This document shows positions 10,512-22,545 of a stretch of DNA of 64,000 bases, piece after piece. Made by a program: the position numbers and the translations under genes. The notes under the pieces are model-generated. The model saw only the letters and a program-made list of their open reading frames with translations, did no database searches and was not told where the DNA came from. Source of the DNA: Paulownia fortunei (lineage: Eukaryota > Streptophyta > Magnoliopsida > Lamiales > Paulowniaceae); NCBI GenBank assembly GCA_019321725.1, contig CM033105.1:11855632-11919631 (forward strand), given 5' to 3'. Within the stretch, counting starts at the first letter, position 1, and every line of letters begins with the position of its first letter.

Positions 10512-11551
10512 ATGGCACCAAAAAGGAAGACAATGGATGATCATGAGGGTAATCATAGTGTGGTGGACAATTTGACTGATCTCATTCAACAACAAACTAG
10601 AATGCATGGTGAACATATACAACAATTACTAGATATGCAACAAAGAACCCAAGAATAGAATCAGCACCTTCCTCCACCACAAGCTCGACAGGATCCTTCA
10701 CAGGCTGTATATGAGAAGTTTAGAAAGATGGAACCGGTTGATTTTAATGGTGGGTCTGATCCCATGGTTGCAGAGGAATGGGTGAAATCTTTGGACACTA
10801 TCTTTGACTACATGCGAATTGATGATGCTGAGAAGGTACTCTGTGAAATTTTCTTGTTGAAGAAGGATGCTAGAACTTGGTGGGAAGGAGCTAAACTTGC
10901 AGTGAATATGGAAGAACTAACTTGGGAGAGGTTTAAAACAATCTTTTATGATAAGTATTTCACCAGAGATGCTAGGTCACTTAGAGTAAAGGATTCTTGG
11001 AGTTAAAACAAGGTGTGATGTCTATATGTGATTATGTGAGAAAATTTGAACAGGGTTGCAAGTATGTACCATACATTGCCAGAGACAACAATGAGAAGAT
11101 GGATCATTTCTTGAAGGGCCTTAATCCTGAAATTAGAAGAGATGTGAGAATGTCTTCAGTAACAGAGTTTAGAGAACTGGTGGACAAGGCTTTGATGGCT
11201 GATTTAGATGAGAAAGAGATTGAAAAATTCCAACAACAAAAGAAGCAAGTATTCACTCCAAGAAATCTAAACCAGTGGAAGAAAGGAGAGCAAAAATTAA
11301 GCCAAGGGAATGAAAAGCGTCCTAGAGTTGGACAGACTTCTTCTACAATTGAAAGGCCTAAATGTACTAAGTGTGGGAAAAATTATTTTGGGGAATGCTA
11401 TAGTGGTACTAATCGTTGCTTTAAGTGTAAAAAGCCTGGACATATAGCAAAGGATTGCCCAACAGTACAGGGGAAAGTTCAGGGGAGAGTGTATGCAATG
11501 ACACAAGAACAAGCTGATGCAGATGCTTCCGTAGTCACAGGTACTATTTAA
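10512..11551 (+). pseudogene. Tekay gag, with one stop and one frameshift
   Basis: ATG at 10512 starts [13 protein letters not shown]. An internal TAG lies at 10656-10658, after QQRTQE. The conserved gag domain ([15 protein letters not shown], then [11 protein letters not shown] and ARTWWEGAK) spans 10728-10990. A frameshift near 10990 moves the rest into another frame, which continues to 11551 with a [13 protein letters not shown] segment and two Cys clusters: [19 protein letters not shown] and the CCHC knuckle [14 protein letters not shown]. The stop at 11549-11551 falls where gag normally continues into protease. The product would be the particle protein that binds the genomic RNA. Confidence 0.85.
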
Positions 11552-11945
11552 TTTCTGGGATACCTGCAATTGCATTGATAGATTCTGGATCTACGCATTC
11601 ATTTGCATCATGTGCATTTGTGAGAAAATTGGGCATTACACCAGATTTATTAAAAGTAAGGTACAGTGTGACTGTTCCATCTGGGAAGAAATGGATTCCA
11701 ACCAAATGTTAAGGGCTTGTTCTATTCAGATTAGTGATAGGACTCTCTATACAGATCTTGTTGTTTTATTGATGCCAAATTTTGAGGTTATTTTGGGTAT
11801 GGATTGGCTTACCAAATATCATGCAACAATTGATTGTAACAAGAAGATTGTGATTTTTGAGCCACCTGGGGAAGAACAGTTTATGTTTAATGGTATCTCA
11901 TTCTCACGGTCCTTACCAATTATATCTACTTTGAAAGCTCAATAG
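11552..11945 (+). pseudogene. Tekay aspartic protease
   Basis: The catalytic motif is intact: LIDSGSTHSF with the Asp codon at 11581-11583. Downstream in another frame come VILGMDWLTKYHATIDC and KKIVIFEPPGE, the usual C-terminal half of Tekay/Del proteases. The open stretch 11610-11945 holds this second half. Frame changes fall near 11545 and between the two halves. The enzyme would cleave the gag-pol polyprotein inside the particle. Confidence 0.8.
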
Positions 11946-12881
11946 ATGTTGAATAAAGGTTGTGTTGGGTATTTGGCAAGTGTTCTGGACACCTCAGTTG
12001 AAGTACAATTAAAGCCAGAAAATGTAGATGTGGTTCAAGAATTTGTTGAGGTATTTCCAGATAATTTACTTGGACCACCACCGAATCGAGAGATCGAATT
12101 TGTGATTGATGTTATGCCAGGAACTACTTCTATTTCTAAAGCACCATACCGAATGGCACCAACAGAATTGAAAGAGTTAAAAGTTCAATTACAAGAATTG
12201 CTTGATAAGGGTTTTATTCGCCCTAGTTATTCTCCTTGGGGAGCACCTGTGTTGTTCGTGAAAAAGAAGGATGGTACATTGCGGTTGTGCATTGATTATA
12301 GAGAGTTGAATAAGATAACAGTCAAGAATAAGTATCCACTCCCAAGAATAGATGATTTGTTTGATCAATTGCAGGGAGCATCTGTATTTTCTAAGATTGA
12401 TTTGCGTTCTGGGTATCATCAATTGAAGATCAAGGAAGAAGACATACCAAAGACTGCATTCCGAACAAGGTATGGACATTATGAATTTCTAGTGATGCCT
12501 TTCGGTTTAACCAATGCCCCTGCAACTTTTATGGATCTAATGAATAAGGTGTTCAAGCAATATCTCGATAAATTTGTGATTATGTTTATTGATGACATCC
12601 TAATTTATTCACGTGATAAAGAAGAGCACAAGGAACATTTGAAGATTGTGCTGCAAGTTCTTAAAGAAAAACAGTTGTATGTTAAATTCAAGAAGTGTGA
12701 GTTTTGGCTTGAACAAGTGGTATTCCTAGGTCATGTAGTATCAAAGGATGGTATTTCTGTTGATCCGAGCAAGGTAGAAGTTGTCATTAAGTGGCCAACA
12801 CCAACAAATGTATCAGAAGTAAGGAGTTTCTTGGGATTAGCAGGGTACTATCGACGATTTGTTCAGGGTTTTCAAAGATAG
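11946..12881 (+). pseudogene. Tekay reverse transcriptase, nearly intact
   Basis: A 311-codon open stretch carries the whole fingers and palm: [45 protein letters not shown], the F/YxDD catalytic box as MFIDDIL (Asp codons 12591-12596), and [11 protein letters not shown] near the thumb. It ends at a frameshift in [17 protein letters not shown] (about 12870). Upstream it joins the protease stretch through a TAG at 11943-11945. RT would copy element RNA into cDNA. This is the best preserved polymerase in the window. Confidence 0.9.
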
Positions 12882-13430
12882 CAACTCCAATGACAATGTT
12901 GACAAGAAAGAATGTGAAGTTCTTGTGGACCAATGCTTGTGAAAGAAGTTTTGAAGAACTGAAACAAAAATTGACTACAGCTCCTGTTCTTACCATTCCA
13001 ACTGGAATTGGTGGATTCGTGGTGTATAGCGACGCTTCAAAAAATGGTTTGGGTGCTGTTTTGATGCAAAATGGGAGGTAATAGCCTATGCTTCAAGGCA
13101 ATTGAAGGAATATGAAAAGAATTATCCAACCCATGATTTGGAACTTGCTGCTGTGGTTTTTGCCTTGAAAATTTGGAGACATTATTTGTATGGTGAGAAG
13201 TGTGAGATATACACAGATCATAAGAGCTTGAAGTACTTCTTTACCAAAAAGAGTTGAATATGAGACAAAGAAGATGGTTAGAACTTGTGAAGGATTATGA
13301 TTGTGTGATCAACTATCATCCTGGTAAAGCGAATGTGGTTGCAGATGCATTAAGCAGAAAATCCACGTCTTCTCTTTTTGTTATACAAAAGTCAATATTA
13401 CTGGATTTGCAGAGATTAGAGCTTAAAATT
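12850..13430 (+). pseudogene. Tekay RNase H, frameshifted
   Basis: The domain starts in the 12791-13081 stretch ([19 protein letters not shown], then [19 protein letters not shown] with a catalytic Asp). After a frameshift near 13080 it continues [20 protein letters not shown] and [13 protein letters not shown] stop at 13254-13256 (GAGTTGAATATG) breaks the [11 protein letters not shown] segment. It ends with [20 protein letters not shown] near 13300-13360, the usual boundary to integrase. It would remove RNA from the hybrid during cDNA synthesis. Confidence 0.85.
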
Positions 13431-14729
13431 GTACCTAAAGGGAAAAAGTGTTTGTTGTCAGCCTTAGTGTTGAGACCTGTACTTCAAGATAGAATTAGAG
13501 AAGGTCAAAAGGTGGACACGCATTTGTGTAGATTGAAAAGAATGATTGAGGTTGGAAAGAGGCCAGACTTCTCTATTACTGATGATGGATTTATTCGATA
13601 TAAAGGGAGACTGTGTGTGCCGTTTGACAAGGCCATGAAAGGAGATATTTTAGAAGAAGCTCATACTACTCCTTACTCAGTACACCCAGGTAGCACAAAA
13701 ATGTATAAGGACTTACAACAACATTATTGGTGGCCTAAAATGAAGAGAGATACAATAATTTGTGGCTGAATGTTAACTTGTCAACAAAGTTAAGATTGAA
13801 CATCAAAGACCATTAGGGTTGTTGAAGCCTTTGTTGATTCCAGAGTGGAAATGGGAGCACATTACAATGGACTTTGTACTTGGATTACCTAGAACACAAA
13901 AGGGGTATAATTCCATATGGGTGATTGTTGATAGATTAACTAAATCAACCCATTTCCTTCCAGTGAAATCCACATACAATATGGACCAGTATGCTCAACA
14001 ATATATTAAAGAGATAGTCAGGTTACATGGGGTGCCAGTTTCAATAGTGTCTGACAGAGATCCTAAGTTTACATCTACATTTTGGAGGAGCTTACACAGT
14101 GCCATGGGAACAAAACTTGTATTCAGTACAACATTTCATCCACAAAGTGACGGGCAATCAGAAAGGGTTATTCAGATATTAGAGGATATGTTAAGAGCTT
14201 GTGTGCTAGATTTTCAAGGGAGTTGGGATGCAAAACTTCCATTAGTGGAGTTTACTTATAATAATAGCTACCAATCAACAATTGGAATGGCGCCTTATGA
14301 AGCATTGTATGGAAGGAAATGTAGATCTCCAGTTCATTGGATGAAGTTGGAGAACGAAGCCTACTTGGTCCAGAAATAGTTCAACATACCGCTAAGGTAG
14401 TGGAGAAGATACGAGAGAGAATGAAGATTGCGCAGAGTAGACAGAAAAGTTATGCAGATAAACGGAGAAAAGATCTAGAGTTTGCCATTGGGGATCATGT
14501 GTTCTTAAAAGTAGCTCCCATGAAATGTGTTATGAGATTTGGAAAGAAAGGAAAACTCAGTCCAAGGTATGTCGGCCCATTCGAGATTCTCGAAAAAGTT
14601 GGTGATAAAGCTTATAGAGTAGCCTTACCTCCATCATTATCTACTGTTCACAATGTTTTCCATGTGTCTATGTTGAGAAAGTACATTTCAAACCCTTCTC
14701 ATGTGTTAGTTATGAACCGTTGGAATTGA
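13431..14729 (+). pseudogene. Tekay integrase with GPY/F module, frameshifted
   Basis: The N-terminal zinc finger has its His half at [20 protein letters not shown] (about 13675-13730) and its Cys half, MLTCQQ, after a frameshift near 13767. The core (13819-14379) has the full DD35E set: Asp 13870 in TMDFVLG, Asp 14053 in VSDRDPKF, Glu 14161 in GQSERVIQ, with 35 residues between the last two. A frameshift near 14340 leads to the C-terminal part (14337-14729) with KLSPRYVGPFEILEKVG, the GPY/F module that binds DNA. The enzyme would join cDNA to chromosomal DNA. Confidence 0.88.
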
Positions 14730-14976
14730 CTCATGATTTAGCCTATGAAGAGAAACCAGTGCAAATTCTAGATCAGAAGGAAAAGAGTTGAGAACGAAAA
14801 AGATTCGACTTGTTAAAGTATTATGGAGGAATCATTCTGTAGAAGAGGCCACATGGGAAGAGAAGAAGAAATGCAGAGCAAGTATCCGGAATTATTTGGT
14901 ACGTCAAATTTCGAGGACGAATTTTTATAAGGAAGGAAGGATTGTAATGCCTAATTCTCAATTCTCTCCTACATAG
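14730..14976 (+). pseudogene. Tekay chromodomain tail
   Basis: After a stop at 14729 the polyprotein tail continues: a PVQILDQKEK segment near 14755-14785, then VKVLWRNHSVEEATWEEKKK (about 14815-14870), the chromodomain signature found at the integrase C terminus of chromoviruses, ending in ISRTNF. In live elements it is thought to steer insertion into heterochromatin by reading histone marks. The open stretch runs slightly into the 3' LTR, as usual for this lineage. Confidence 0.85.
14929..14942 (+). other. Polypurine tract
   Basis: AAGGAAGGAAGG just before the 3' LTR start at 14943 is the plus-strand primer site of the Tekay element. Confidence 0.75.
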
Positions 14977-17237
14977 CCAATAATAAGCATTTTATATGAA
15001 TGTGCATCTAATCAATGTGCATTATTGAATTATGGCATACAAATAGCATGATTGCACGAACATGAATAATTGTTATTATATGCTTCAGTTATGATTTAAC
15101 ATGCATTAGTACATGAAATATGAGATCAAACTTTCATTTCTTGATTTAACATATTCCTTAAGTGCCCTTTTTGCAGTGAAAAGCTCGGTATCTCGGTTAA
15201 GGAAGATTGATGTGTTGAATGACCATGAAATGAATTATTTGTATTGCTCCATACTAGTTATATGCTAAAGTGATTAATTGCCTAAATATTTACTTGAAAT
15301 ATGTTACATTGGCTAAGAACTAAAAGTATGCACAATGGTGCAATTTGATTGGTTGGTTGACTAGGTTGCATAAAACTATTCTAAACCGCGTTGCACTTGA
15401 TTATAACACCAAAGCATCAATTTTTGTCATCTCCTTAGCCCATGAACGTGGCTTTTGGCATGAGAAGACACCAAGCATGATGCAACCAATCATCACCCTC
15501 CACTTACATCTCTTTGAAAGGTCAAAGAAATCATTTTCATCCATATTTCTTGTGGAAGCACCTCAAAAACGACCAACCCTTATTCTCCTAAGTTTCTACC
15601 AAATTTATAACACTCTCATACTCACAAAAGTTGAATTCAATCCATAGGAATCCATAGAACACAAGCTAGAACAAGTTTCCATCCTTTTAAGCTTGAAAAC
15701 CGTTGATTTTGAAGCTTAAATCCAACTTAATCAAGGTATATTCTTTTTCAATGTTTCTTATGATGAATTTGTAGTATCTTGGATGGTTACATGTTTTAGT
15801 ATGCTTTTGTATGATTGAAAACTTAAGTAAGTTACACTTGAAGCCAAAACCAAGCTAGTTAAGCTAATTTTTAGCAAAATTGATAGTCTTGTGAAATTGT
15901 TTAATTTACTTGTTTCTATTGATTTTGTAATGCTTATATTGTGTTTGGAAGTTTCTTTGAATGATTGAAAACAATAGCAATTAGTTTGCTTAATTGAAGG
16001 TTAGAATCAATTTAAGTTAGAATCAAGTTTACGTCATTTTAATTCAGATTGTGTTCATGTTTTAGGGGCTGCCCTAATAATTATGTTTGAATTATTAGTT
16101 ATTCAATGACTTCCTAATGTTTAATGTCTTGAATTAGTAGTAAAATATGGAGTATGCATTATTTTTAAGGTTATATAATTGATATGTAATTCTTTACAAA
16201 AGATTGAAAAGTGTATATAAACTTTAACTAGAATAGACTAAATGATTTATAAAAAGGATATTAAATGGTACATGATTTGATTATGTTAGGCCTTTAACAC
16301 ATCCTATCTTCCAAAGAGATTGGCCTATTCACCTAGCACAAAGTGGACTTGAGGTAAGTTGAAACTTTCATTTGGTGTATCACAAGAATCATATAATGTT
16401 TGTTCATGTTTTAATGTGATTGTTGTTGTTTGTCAAATGATGTAATGTTTGATGCATTTATGGTTTATGAAGCATGACACTATTAAGAATATAATGAGGT
16501 TTTTGAAAAGGAAGTATGGTACTTGATTGATGGTCGGGTAGACAAGGGACGCGGGAGGGACCGGGACCCAACAAATGGTGGCAAATACTTGAGGTTGAAA
16601 AACCGGTATAGGAAAGCCACAATGAATGAGATAGAATACGGCTAATACCTGAGGTTGAAAGGCCAAGTATGGAAACCCCGTATTAGTTCTCTTATTGGCC
16701 AATCATTATGAACAGATTCCGAAAACTATGGTCTATCACTATTAGTTAGGTACCACACTTCAAGGGCCCTAAAGAATGATTTATGAATGAAAGTTATTAA
16801 ATAAAATATTGCATTTAATGATTTATGAGATGTGCATATATGTTATTTGTTATTGCATCAGTTTCATCTTACTGAGCCTTTAGCTCATTAGATTCATGTG
16901 ATGCAGGTGGAAATGTACAGGTTTAGAGGTTGACTGAGTCTCTAGAGCGGCCGGACAGAGATTTGTTCATATGCCATGCTTACCTGTTTTGTAGTTTATT
17001 TTGAAAACTCTGTTTTGTTTTTAAATAAGCCGCTCTGTTATGGTTTTTAAACAGATGTACTCAGTTTTGATATATGTATATGATGTGTTTAAAATGATTC
17101 AAGTTCTTTCTTTTATAGCTAAAAATGGGAACTTTAAAAAAAATATATATAACTCTAGTAAAGATGAAAAATTAACATTTCTTGACTTAACTGTATCAAC
17201 TTGTTTAGGCTCTGCAGTTAGGTTAAGGGGTGTTACA
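14943..17237 (+). repeat. 3' LTR of the Tekay element, 2295 bp
   Basis: Starts TGTAATGCC and ends GGGTGTTACA. Its layout parallels that of LTR copy A (a TTACTGAGC.TTTAGCT-like segment before the end), but the sequence is clearly diverged, so it is a related subfamily. Open stretches inside (15345-15647, 16433-16702, 17040-17360) show no family resemblance. Confidence 0.85.
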
Positions 17238-17479
17238 CCTACATTATTGAAGTCCTTATGTTACAGGCTTATTCAAGGCTTGGAAGCCATTTCTGTTGGG
17301 TTTGCTTTGCCATGGGGTGAGTGTAGTGGAAATTTAAAAAATATAAAAACATGCATTTAAATAATTTAAATACTATGCCTCGGTGCACGTAGCGATTCAT
17401 AATGATCGCACATCAACTAGTGTTTTATATACAACTATTGTAAATAAAAGAGAGTGTGTACTCTTACCTTTGTAGAACC
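17238..17479. other. Unassigned sequence
   Basis: Short stretch between the Tekay 3' LTR and the family H copy. No gene, PBS or terminal repeat recognised. Confidence 0.4.
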
Positions 17480-17874
17480 CTTCAATTGATGTAAGGTGAG
17501 AGGTAATCAATTGCCAGATTGGTGCAATATGTCTTGCCTAAGGAGCCTAAATGTTCTCCCTCTAAAGTGAGTACATACCTTGGACTAGGACCACAAGAAT
17601 ACAAGAACTTGCTAGTGTTCTTATTTTTCTTTCTAGTCTAAAGTATGGAGCATGTATTAATCTTTAATCCAACTAGTGAACTTGAGGATATAATATCCAA
17701 CTAGTAGATTGAAGACCTATTATCTTACACTTGGAATGAAATTATAATTATTGAATCAATTAGGGTTTCGACTTATAATACATACCCTAAATTCAATCAG
17801 GAGATTAGATGAAGGAAGGACCATATGTGTATAGCACTTGCAACAACAATAGGTTTACTCACTATTTCACCTAC

Positions 17875-17879
17875 ACTAG
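17875..17879 (+). other. Target-site duplication ACTAG (left)
   Basis: ACTAG flanks the solo LTR here and again at 20762-20766, a 5-bp duplication as gypsy integrases make. Confidence 0.85.
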
Positions 17880-20761
17880 TGTAACACCCCCATTACTACA
17901 CAACTAGATATATATTATAATTTAACATTATAGAACCTGTGTGCATGCATGGAATTTTTTTTTGTAACACTTTAAGAAAAAATAAATCACTTCTTACATG
18001 CACAACCCTGTTTAAAATACTTTCTAACACATGTCATGTATATAACAGGATCGGTATTTATATAAAAGCACAACACCCACAATGACCCAATATTTACATA
18101 CTTATTTACAATAAAGTTTTAAAAGTGAAATATATAGTACAAGTCTAAAAATATAATACAACAGACTCAAAATATAACAAGCCAATAAAATAGCCCAACA
18201 TGTCGTCATCCATGTACACACTCTCTTAGACACTTGCTGGAGCTCCAGCCGCCGCCCAGCCAATAAAAGATGCTTCAGGTATCGTCGTACTCACCTACAA
18301 TGCATAAACTATATGAGCTAACGCTCAGCAAGTAAAGATTATGCATGTCAAAGAATAATCCACAATATCAAGTCATGCAACTCAAATGCTATGCTCACAA
18401 TGCAATTTTATGCATCAAAATATTTCTCTCAAAATCATTTCTTTCTTGGGCCCCTGACCAACGCTACTATCCCATGCACCGGAAAAGAGCTCTGTACACC
18501 GCCATAATCCAATGGCCAATAATCATATAAGCATGCAAATCCATGCATACTCCTACGCATGCAAATCCATGCACGCGAACCTGCAAATCCATGCATAAAA
18601 CCATGCAAATCCATGCATGCTTCGGTGCACTAGTAGTGGTCAGCAAAACATTTTCCTTTCTCTGAATCATGCCGTATAATGCAAGATTTATCACAATACT
18701 CGTATATGATGTATGCATGCGTTAATGACAATGCCCATGTATGTATGCTCAATGGAGAGCCCTCTACTATGCACATATGATTTATGATATTACATATAAT
18801 TTACACATCTACTATATCTATGCATTGTGGTTGCAAATGAATCTTTACTTACCTTTCACTTGGTTGGTGGTTTAGTCTAAATTTGTTTAGTATTCCTCTC
18901 CAACCTTAGATATAAAATAGCCTGTAATATTACCCAACATCAAGCACCATTCCCAATTTTCAAGTTGAAAGCACAAAATCTCATACTAGACCTTAAACAC
19001 CAAGCTATAAGCTAACAATCAAGCTTTCACAAACTAGAACCCAATATAGCCCCTCAAATACCTCAATTTCTCATCTTAAATACATGCAAACATCATGTAA
19101 TTGAAGTATTATAACTCTAATAGCATGTACCTAATTGTTAACACTCAATAGCAACATGTCTAGGTTGAAACATGCTAAGTGATCAAATGTGGCAGATTCA
19201 CATTTTCATATTTTCTTGCTGTCAAGTTTAGTTGCATGATAATTTTAACATCCCTAAACATATCCAATCACTCCAAAAAATTTTACCACACTTAGATAAC
19301 ATGTATATAAATGTAACCATATCATAGAATTTCTAAAAATCACGGATATAGCTTTCCAAGTCCAGCTCTCTTCATGACATACTGAAACAGATTGTTTCCT
19401 ACCGTGACAGTTTTGCACACTTCATGACATTAATAGTTTTGGCACCATTAAGTATATTCAATCACTCCAACATTTCCACCATACTTAGATAACATATATA
19501 AGGAGACAATAAGGTCATATTATTACCAAAAATAATGGATTTAGCTCCCCTAATTCAGTCTCCTTCACAGCACACCAGAACAGATTTTGCTATTTTGGCA
19601 GTTTGAGTGTTTCTCCAATATCATTCTCTATTTCAATTTCCAACTGATAAAACTTCATTCTAATACTCTTAACTCATATATGGTCAAATGGTAATAATTA
19701 TAGGTTTTATTCAACATACCATACACTTTTCAAGCCTAAAACACAAGAAAACAATAAGATGACAGTTTCTGGCACAAGTATTTCCTATTAAGTGTTTGTC
19801 ATCAAAAACCCTTTCTTTGTGCACCAAAGTCTAACTAAAAACTTCCTAACACTTTTATAAGAGATATTGAAAGCTTAATAAACAATAAAACCATTCATAA
19901 TAATCTGAAAACCAAAGGCAAAACCGTAGATAAGTGTTACCTATGCAGATTTTGATGTTAACTTGATGGTAATCACTTCTCCTTTGCTTTTCTTGCTTTT
20001 ATTTCAACTTGGAATCAATTTGGATCACTTGGAGACCTTAAGGTGTGTGTTTGGAAGATGAAAATGGCTGAAATGAGGGTCTGGTCGTTGCTTAAGGGTG
20101 AAGGGTTTGAGGTGTTAGTTTGAGATGTTAGTTTGAGATGTTAGCTTAAGCTTAATAAGAAAGCATGAGGTGGCAAGTAAATAGCAAAATCTGATTTTCT
20201 CCCTTATCTTGCAGCCCTAATCTTGTGTCTCTCACCTATTTTTATTTGGTTGCAACCTATCTTATTCACCATTCATTTTCATAGTTATTTCCTATGTCCG
20301 TTCATTCGATCTCCAAACCGATTCACATCCGATTCCTAACGAAATATCAAGTTTGCATTTCTAAAATCATATGCATATATGGGCCTTGTAATAGGATACT
20401 TAAATCACATTATATCATGTCTAATATCCCAAGTATTTTAATTTACAAATATATACTTTTGAAATAACTTGATCAAATCAAATTAAACCGTATAAGCTTA
20501 CTAGTAACACTTTAACACTTCCAAAAATTATAACTTATATATCCCATCTATATCTAATATTGATCCACCTCATTTTCTTCTTATTTCAATATAAAATCAA
20601 CTACTTAGATTAGGAAATTTAATAACTAATACCGTGCAAGAACTTCAGAATTAAGTTTAATATTCAAGAATGTCAATAGAAATGCAAATAGCATATAAAA
20701 TTAACACGTAATGCATGAATCATATTTGGTCATGTGAGTAGTAAGAGGCTCGAGTATCACA
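17880..20761 (-). mobile_element. Solo Tekay-family LTR (copy B), 2882 bp
   Basis: Plus-strand ends are TGTGTAACACCCCC and GAGTATCACA, i.e. TGTGATACTC...GGGTGTTACACA on the minus strand. It is flanked by ACTAG on both sides and has no internal region, so it arose by recombination between the two LTRs of a full element. It is the same family as 3912-6761 and very close to 45698-48496 by eye. The open stretch 18467-18718 is the LTR tandem motif read in frame, not a gene. Confidence 0.92.
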
Positions 20762-20766
20762 ACTAG
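20762..20766 (+). other. Target-site duplication ACTAG (right)
   Basis: Second copy of the 5-bp duplication flanking the solo LTR. Confidence 0.85.
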
Positions 20767-21425
20767 TTTGCCATGATTACTTGCTAGAGGTTTTCATGGA
20801 TAGTGGGGTTCTTGGAATTAAGGAGTTAATTCCAAGCGGATTAATTAATTAGATTAATTAATCAAAATAATTATTATTCATAAGTTGCAAAAATTGCAAG
20901 CCCACTACTAACTTAGTAGTGAACGTAAAGGGTCACACATAAATTGAAATGGATTACTTGTAGTCTAAAATTAATCCAATAAGTTCGATATAATTAATCA
21001 ACAGAGATTAATTAATTAGGGATTAAATTAATACAATTGATTGAATTAATTATTCAATTAAATAATAAAATTATTTAATTGGACCTAATAAGATTAGGAA
21101 TCCAAATTGAAGATAATTAATTAATTAATTGGATTAATTAATTAGACTTGGGGCTAATTAATTATGTAGATTAATTAGTATACTTAGTGAAGTACAAGCC
21201 CAAGTAAATAAGGCTTGATTGGTGGAAGCCCACTTGGAATATTAGAAGATATAAATTAAATAAGATAGTTGGATTATCTTGTTGATATAAGATATCGTTA
21301 TTGAATTTATTAGATAAATTCAATACAAGTAGAAGAGCTAGGGGCCGAAGTTTGAAGGCTTTGAAACCTAATTTTTGGCCTTTACTATTAGTGATAGGGG
21401 GATTTGGAATTTAGTTGACTTGGTT

Positions 21426-21596
21426 ATTTTGGAAGGTAAGACTTTCCAAAAGACCAATTCAAGTACATGTGGGTGCTAGGCCATTTTGGAAGGTAGGATT
21501 TTCCAGAAGACATATTCAAGCACATGTCAGTGCTAGGCCATTTTGGAAGGTAAGACTTTTCAAAAGACCAATTCAAGCACATGTTGTTAGTGGGTG
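21426..21596 (+). repeat. 57-bp tandem triplication
   Basis: Three head-to-tail units starting ATTTTGGAAGGTA at 21426, 21483 and 21540, with a few differences each. Being a multiple of 3, the unit yields chance open stretches on both strands. It lies in the distal part of family H copy 2. Confidence 0.85.
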
Positions 21597-21749
21597 CTTG
21601 AGTTGGGGAAAAACTAACTACACTACCCTCCATATAAATTAAATGAAACGAAAAATCCTCACAACTCACTCATACACACATGCACTTAGCTGAATATAAA
21701 GAGAGACAAAATGATTCTCTCTTCTTTATGTTCTTGCTTGTTTCGTGGC

Positions 21750-22375
21750 TTAAGGGTGAAGGGTTTGAGGTGTTAGCTTAAGCTTAATAAGAAAGCATGA
21801 GATGGCATGTAATGGTATAATCTGATTTTCTCCCTTATCTTGCAGCCCTAATCTTGTGTGTCTCACATATTCTTATTTGGTTGCAACCTATCTTAGTCAC
21901 CATATATTTCCATAGGTAATTTCTATGTCCGTTCATTCGATTTCCAAACCGATTGACATTCTATTCTTAAATGATTGTCTAGTTTGCATTTCTAAAATCA
22001 TATGCACATATGGACCTTGTATTATGACACTTAAATCACATTATATCATATCCAATATCCCAAGTATGTTAATCTATGGATGTATACTTTTAAAACACCT
22101 CGATCTAATTAAATTGAATCATATAAACTTATCAGTAATATATTTAACACTTCCAAAATGATAACGTATAACCTATGAATATCCAATATATCGACCAATC
22201 TATTCTCTTTCTTATTTAAATATAGAATTTCTTAATTAGGTTATAAGATCTTAACTACTAATATCATGTGATAGCATTAGAGGTCTAATGATTAAGAATG
22301 CTACATAAGATGCCATGTAAATGTGAATGCAAATTAGCATGTAATGCATGAATCACATTGGCCAAGTGACATGTC
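21750..22375 (-). repeat. Tekay LTR fragment (copy D), 5' part only
   Basis: Matches the first ~650 bases of LTR copy A in reverse (GGCTTAAGGGTGAAGGG, the CCGTTCATTCGAT region, a ATGATTAAGAATGCTACATA stretch, and GAATCACATTGGCCAAGTGA at the end). It lacks the rest of the LTR and is truncated at both sides. It is closer to copy A than to B or C. Confidence 0.75.
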
Positions 22376-22545
22376 TCTAAGGCTTTTATCTTAAATAAGC
22401 TTTGGGTCGAGGGCTTTTTGAGATGGGATATTGAATAGTCCAATAAGACTTGTGCATACGATGCATGCTCGTAAGATGAGGATGTCACATTCCATTAGCA
22501 TTAGCATAAAGACATAAGTGCATGTATGTGGGTGCTTGTTAGAGA
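22376..22545 (+). repeat. Family H internal fragment
   Basis: Inverted match to about 9120-9300 (GGGCTTTTTGAGATGGGATA, GATGCATGCTCGTAAGA). A short relic with no coding content. Confidence 0.6.

Larger units (their letters stand above)
10300..17237 (+). mobile_element. Tekay/Del chromovirus, 5'-truncated, with 3' LTR
   Basis: Gag, protease, RT, RNase H, integrase and a C-terminal chromodomain follow in gypsy order on the plus strand, then a purine tract and a 2295-bp 3' LTR. The chromodomain identifies the chromovirus branch, and the long LTR and gag/protease wording fit Tekay/Del. The 5' LTR and PBS are missing: sequence left of about 10290 belongs to the family H copia copy. Coding is interrupted at roughly 10658, 10990, 11550, 11945, 12880, 13080, 13260, 13770 and 14730, but long stretches are clean, so the copy is only moderately old. 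Confidence 0.9.
17480..21749 (+). mobile_element. Family H copia-associated repeat, copy 2, interrupted by a solo LTR
   Basis: About 17680-17879 and 20762-21330 join across the solo LTR into one continuous H sequence, opposite in orientation to the copies at 8019-9060 and 62471-64000: a TTCACCTA...ACTAGTTTGCCATGATTAC stretch spans the insertion point. The right part carries TTAATTAATT-rich sequence and a 57-bp triplicated segment. The left 200 bases (TTCTCCCTCTAAAG near 17550) resemble the far end of H copy 4 but in the wrong relative orientation, pointing to a local inversion or two H insertions. Confidence 0.55.

Noticed and set aside
18467..18718. 83-codon stretch nearly identical to one at 46265-46516
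   Set aside because: The similarity comes from both being inside copies of the same LTR, so conservation does not imply coding.
21415..21669. Repetitive peptide open on both strands
   Set aside because: Product of a 57-bp tandem repeat, whose length is a multiple of 3.
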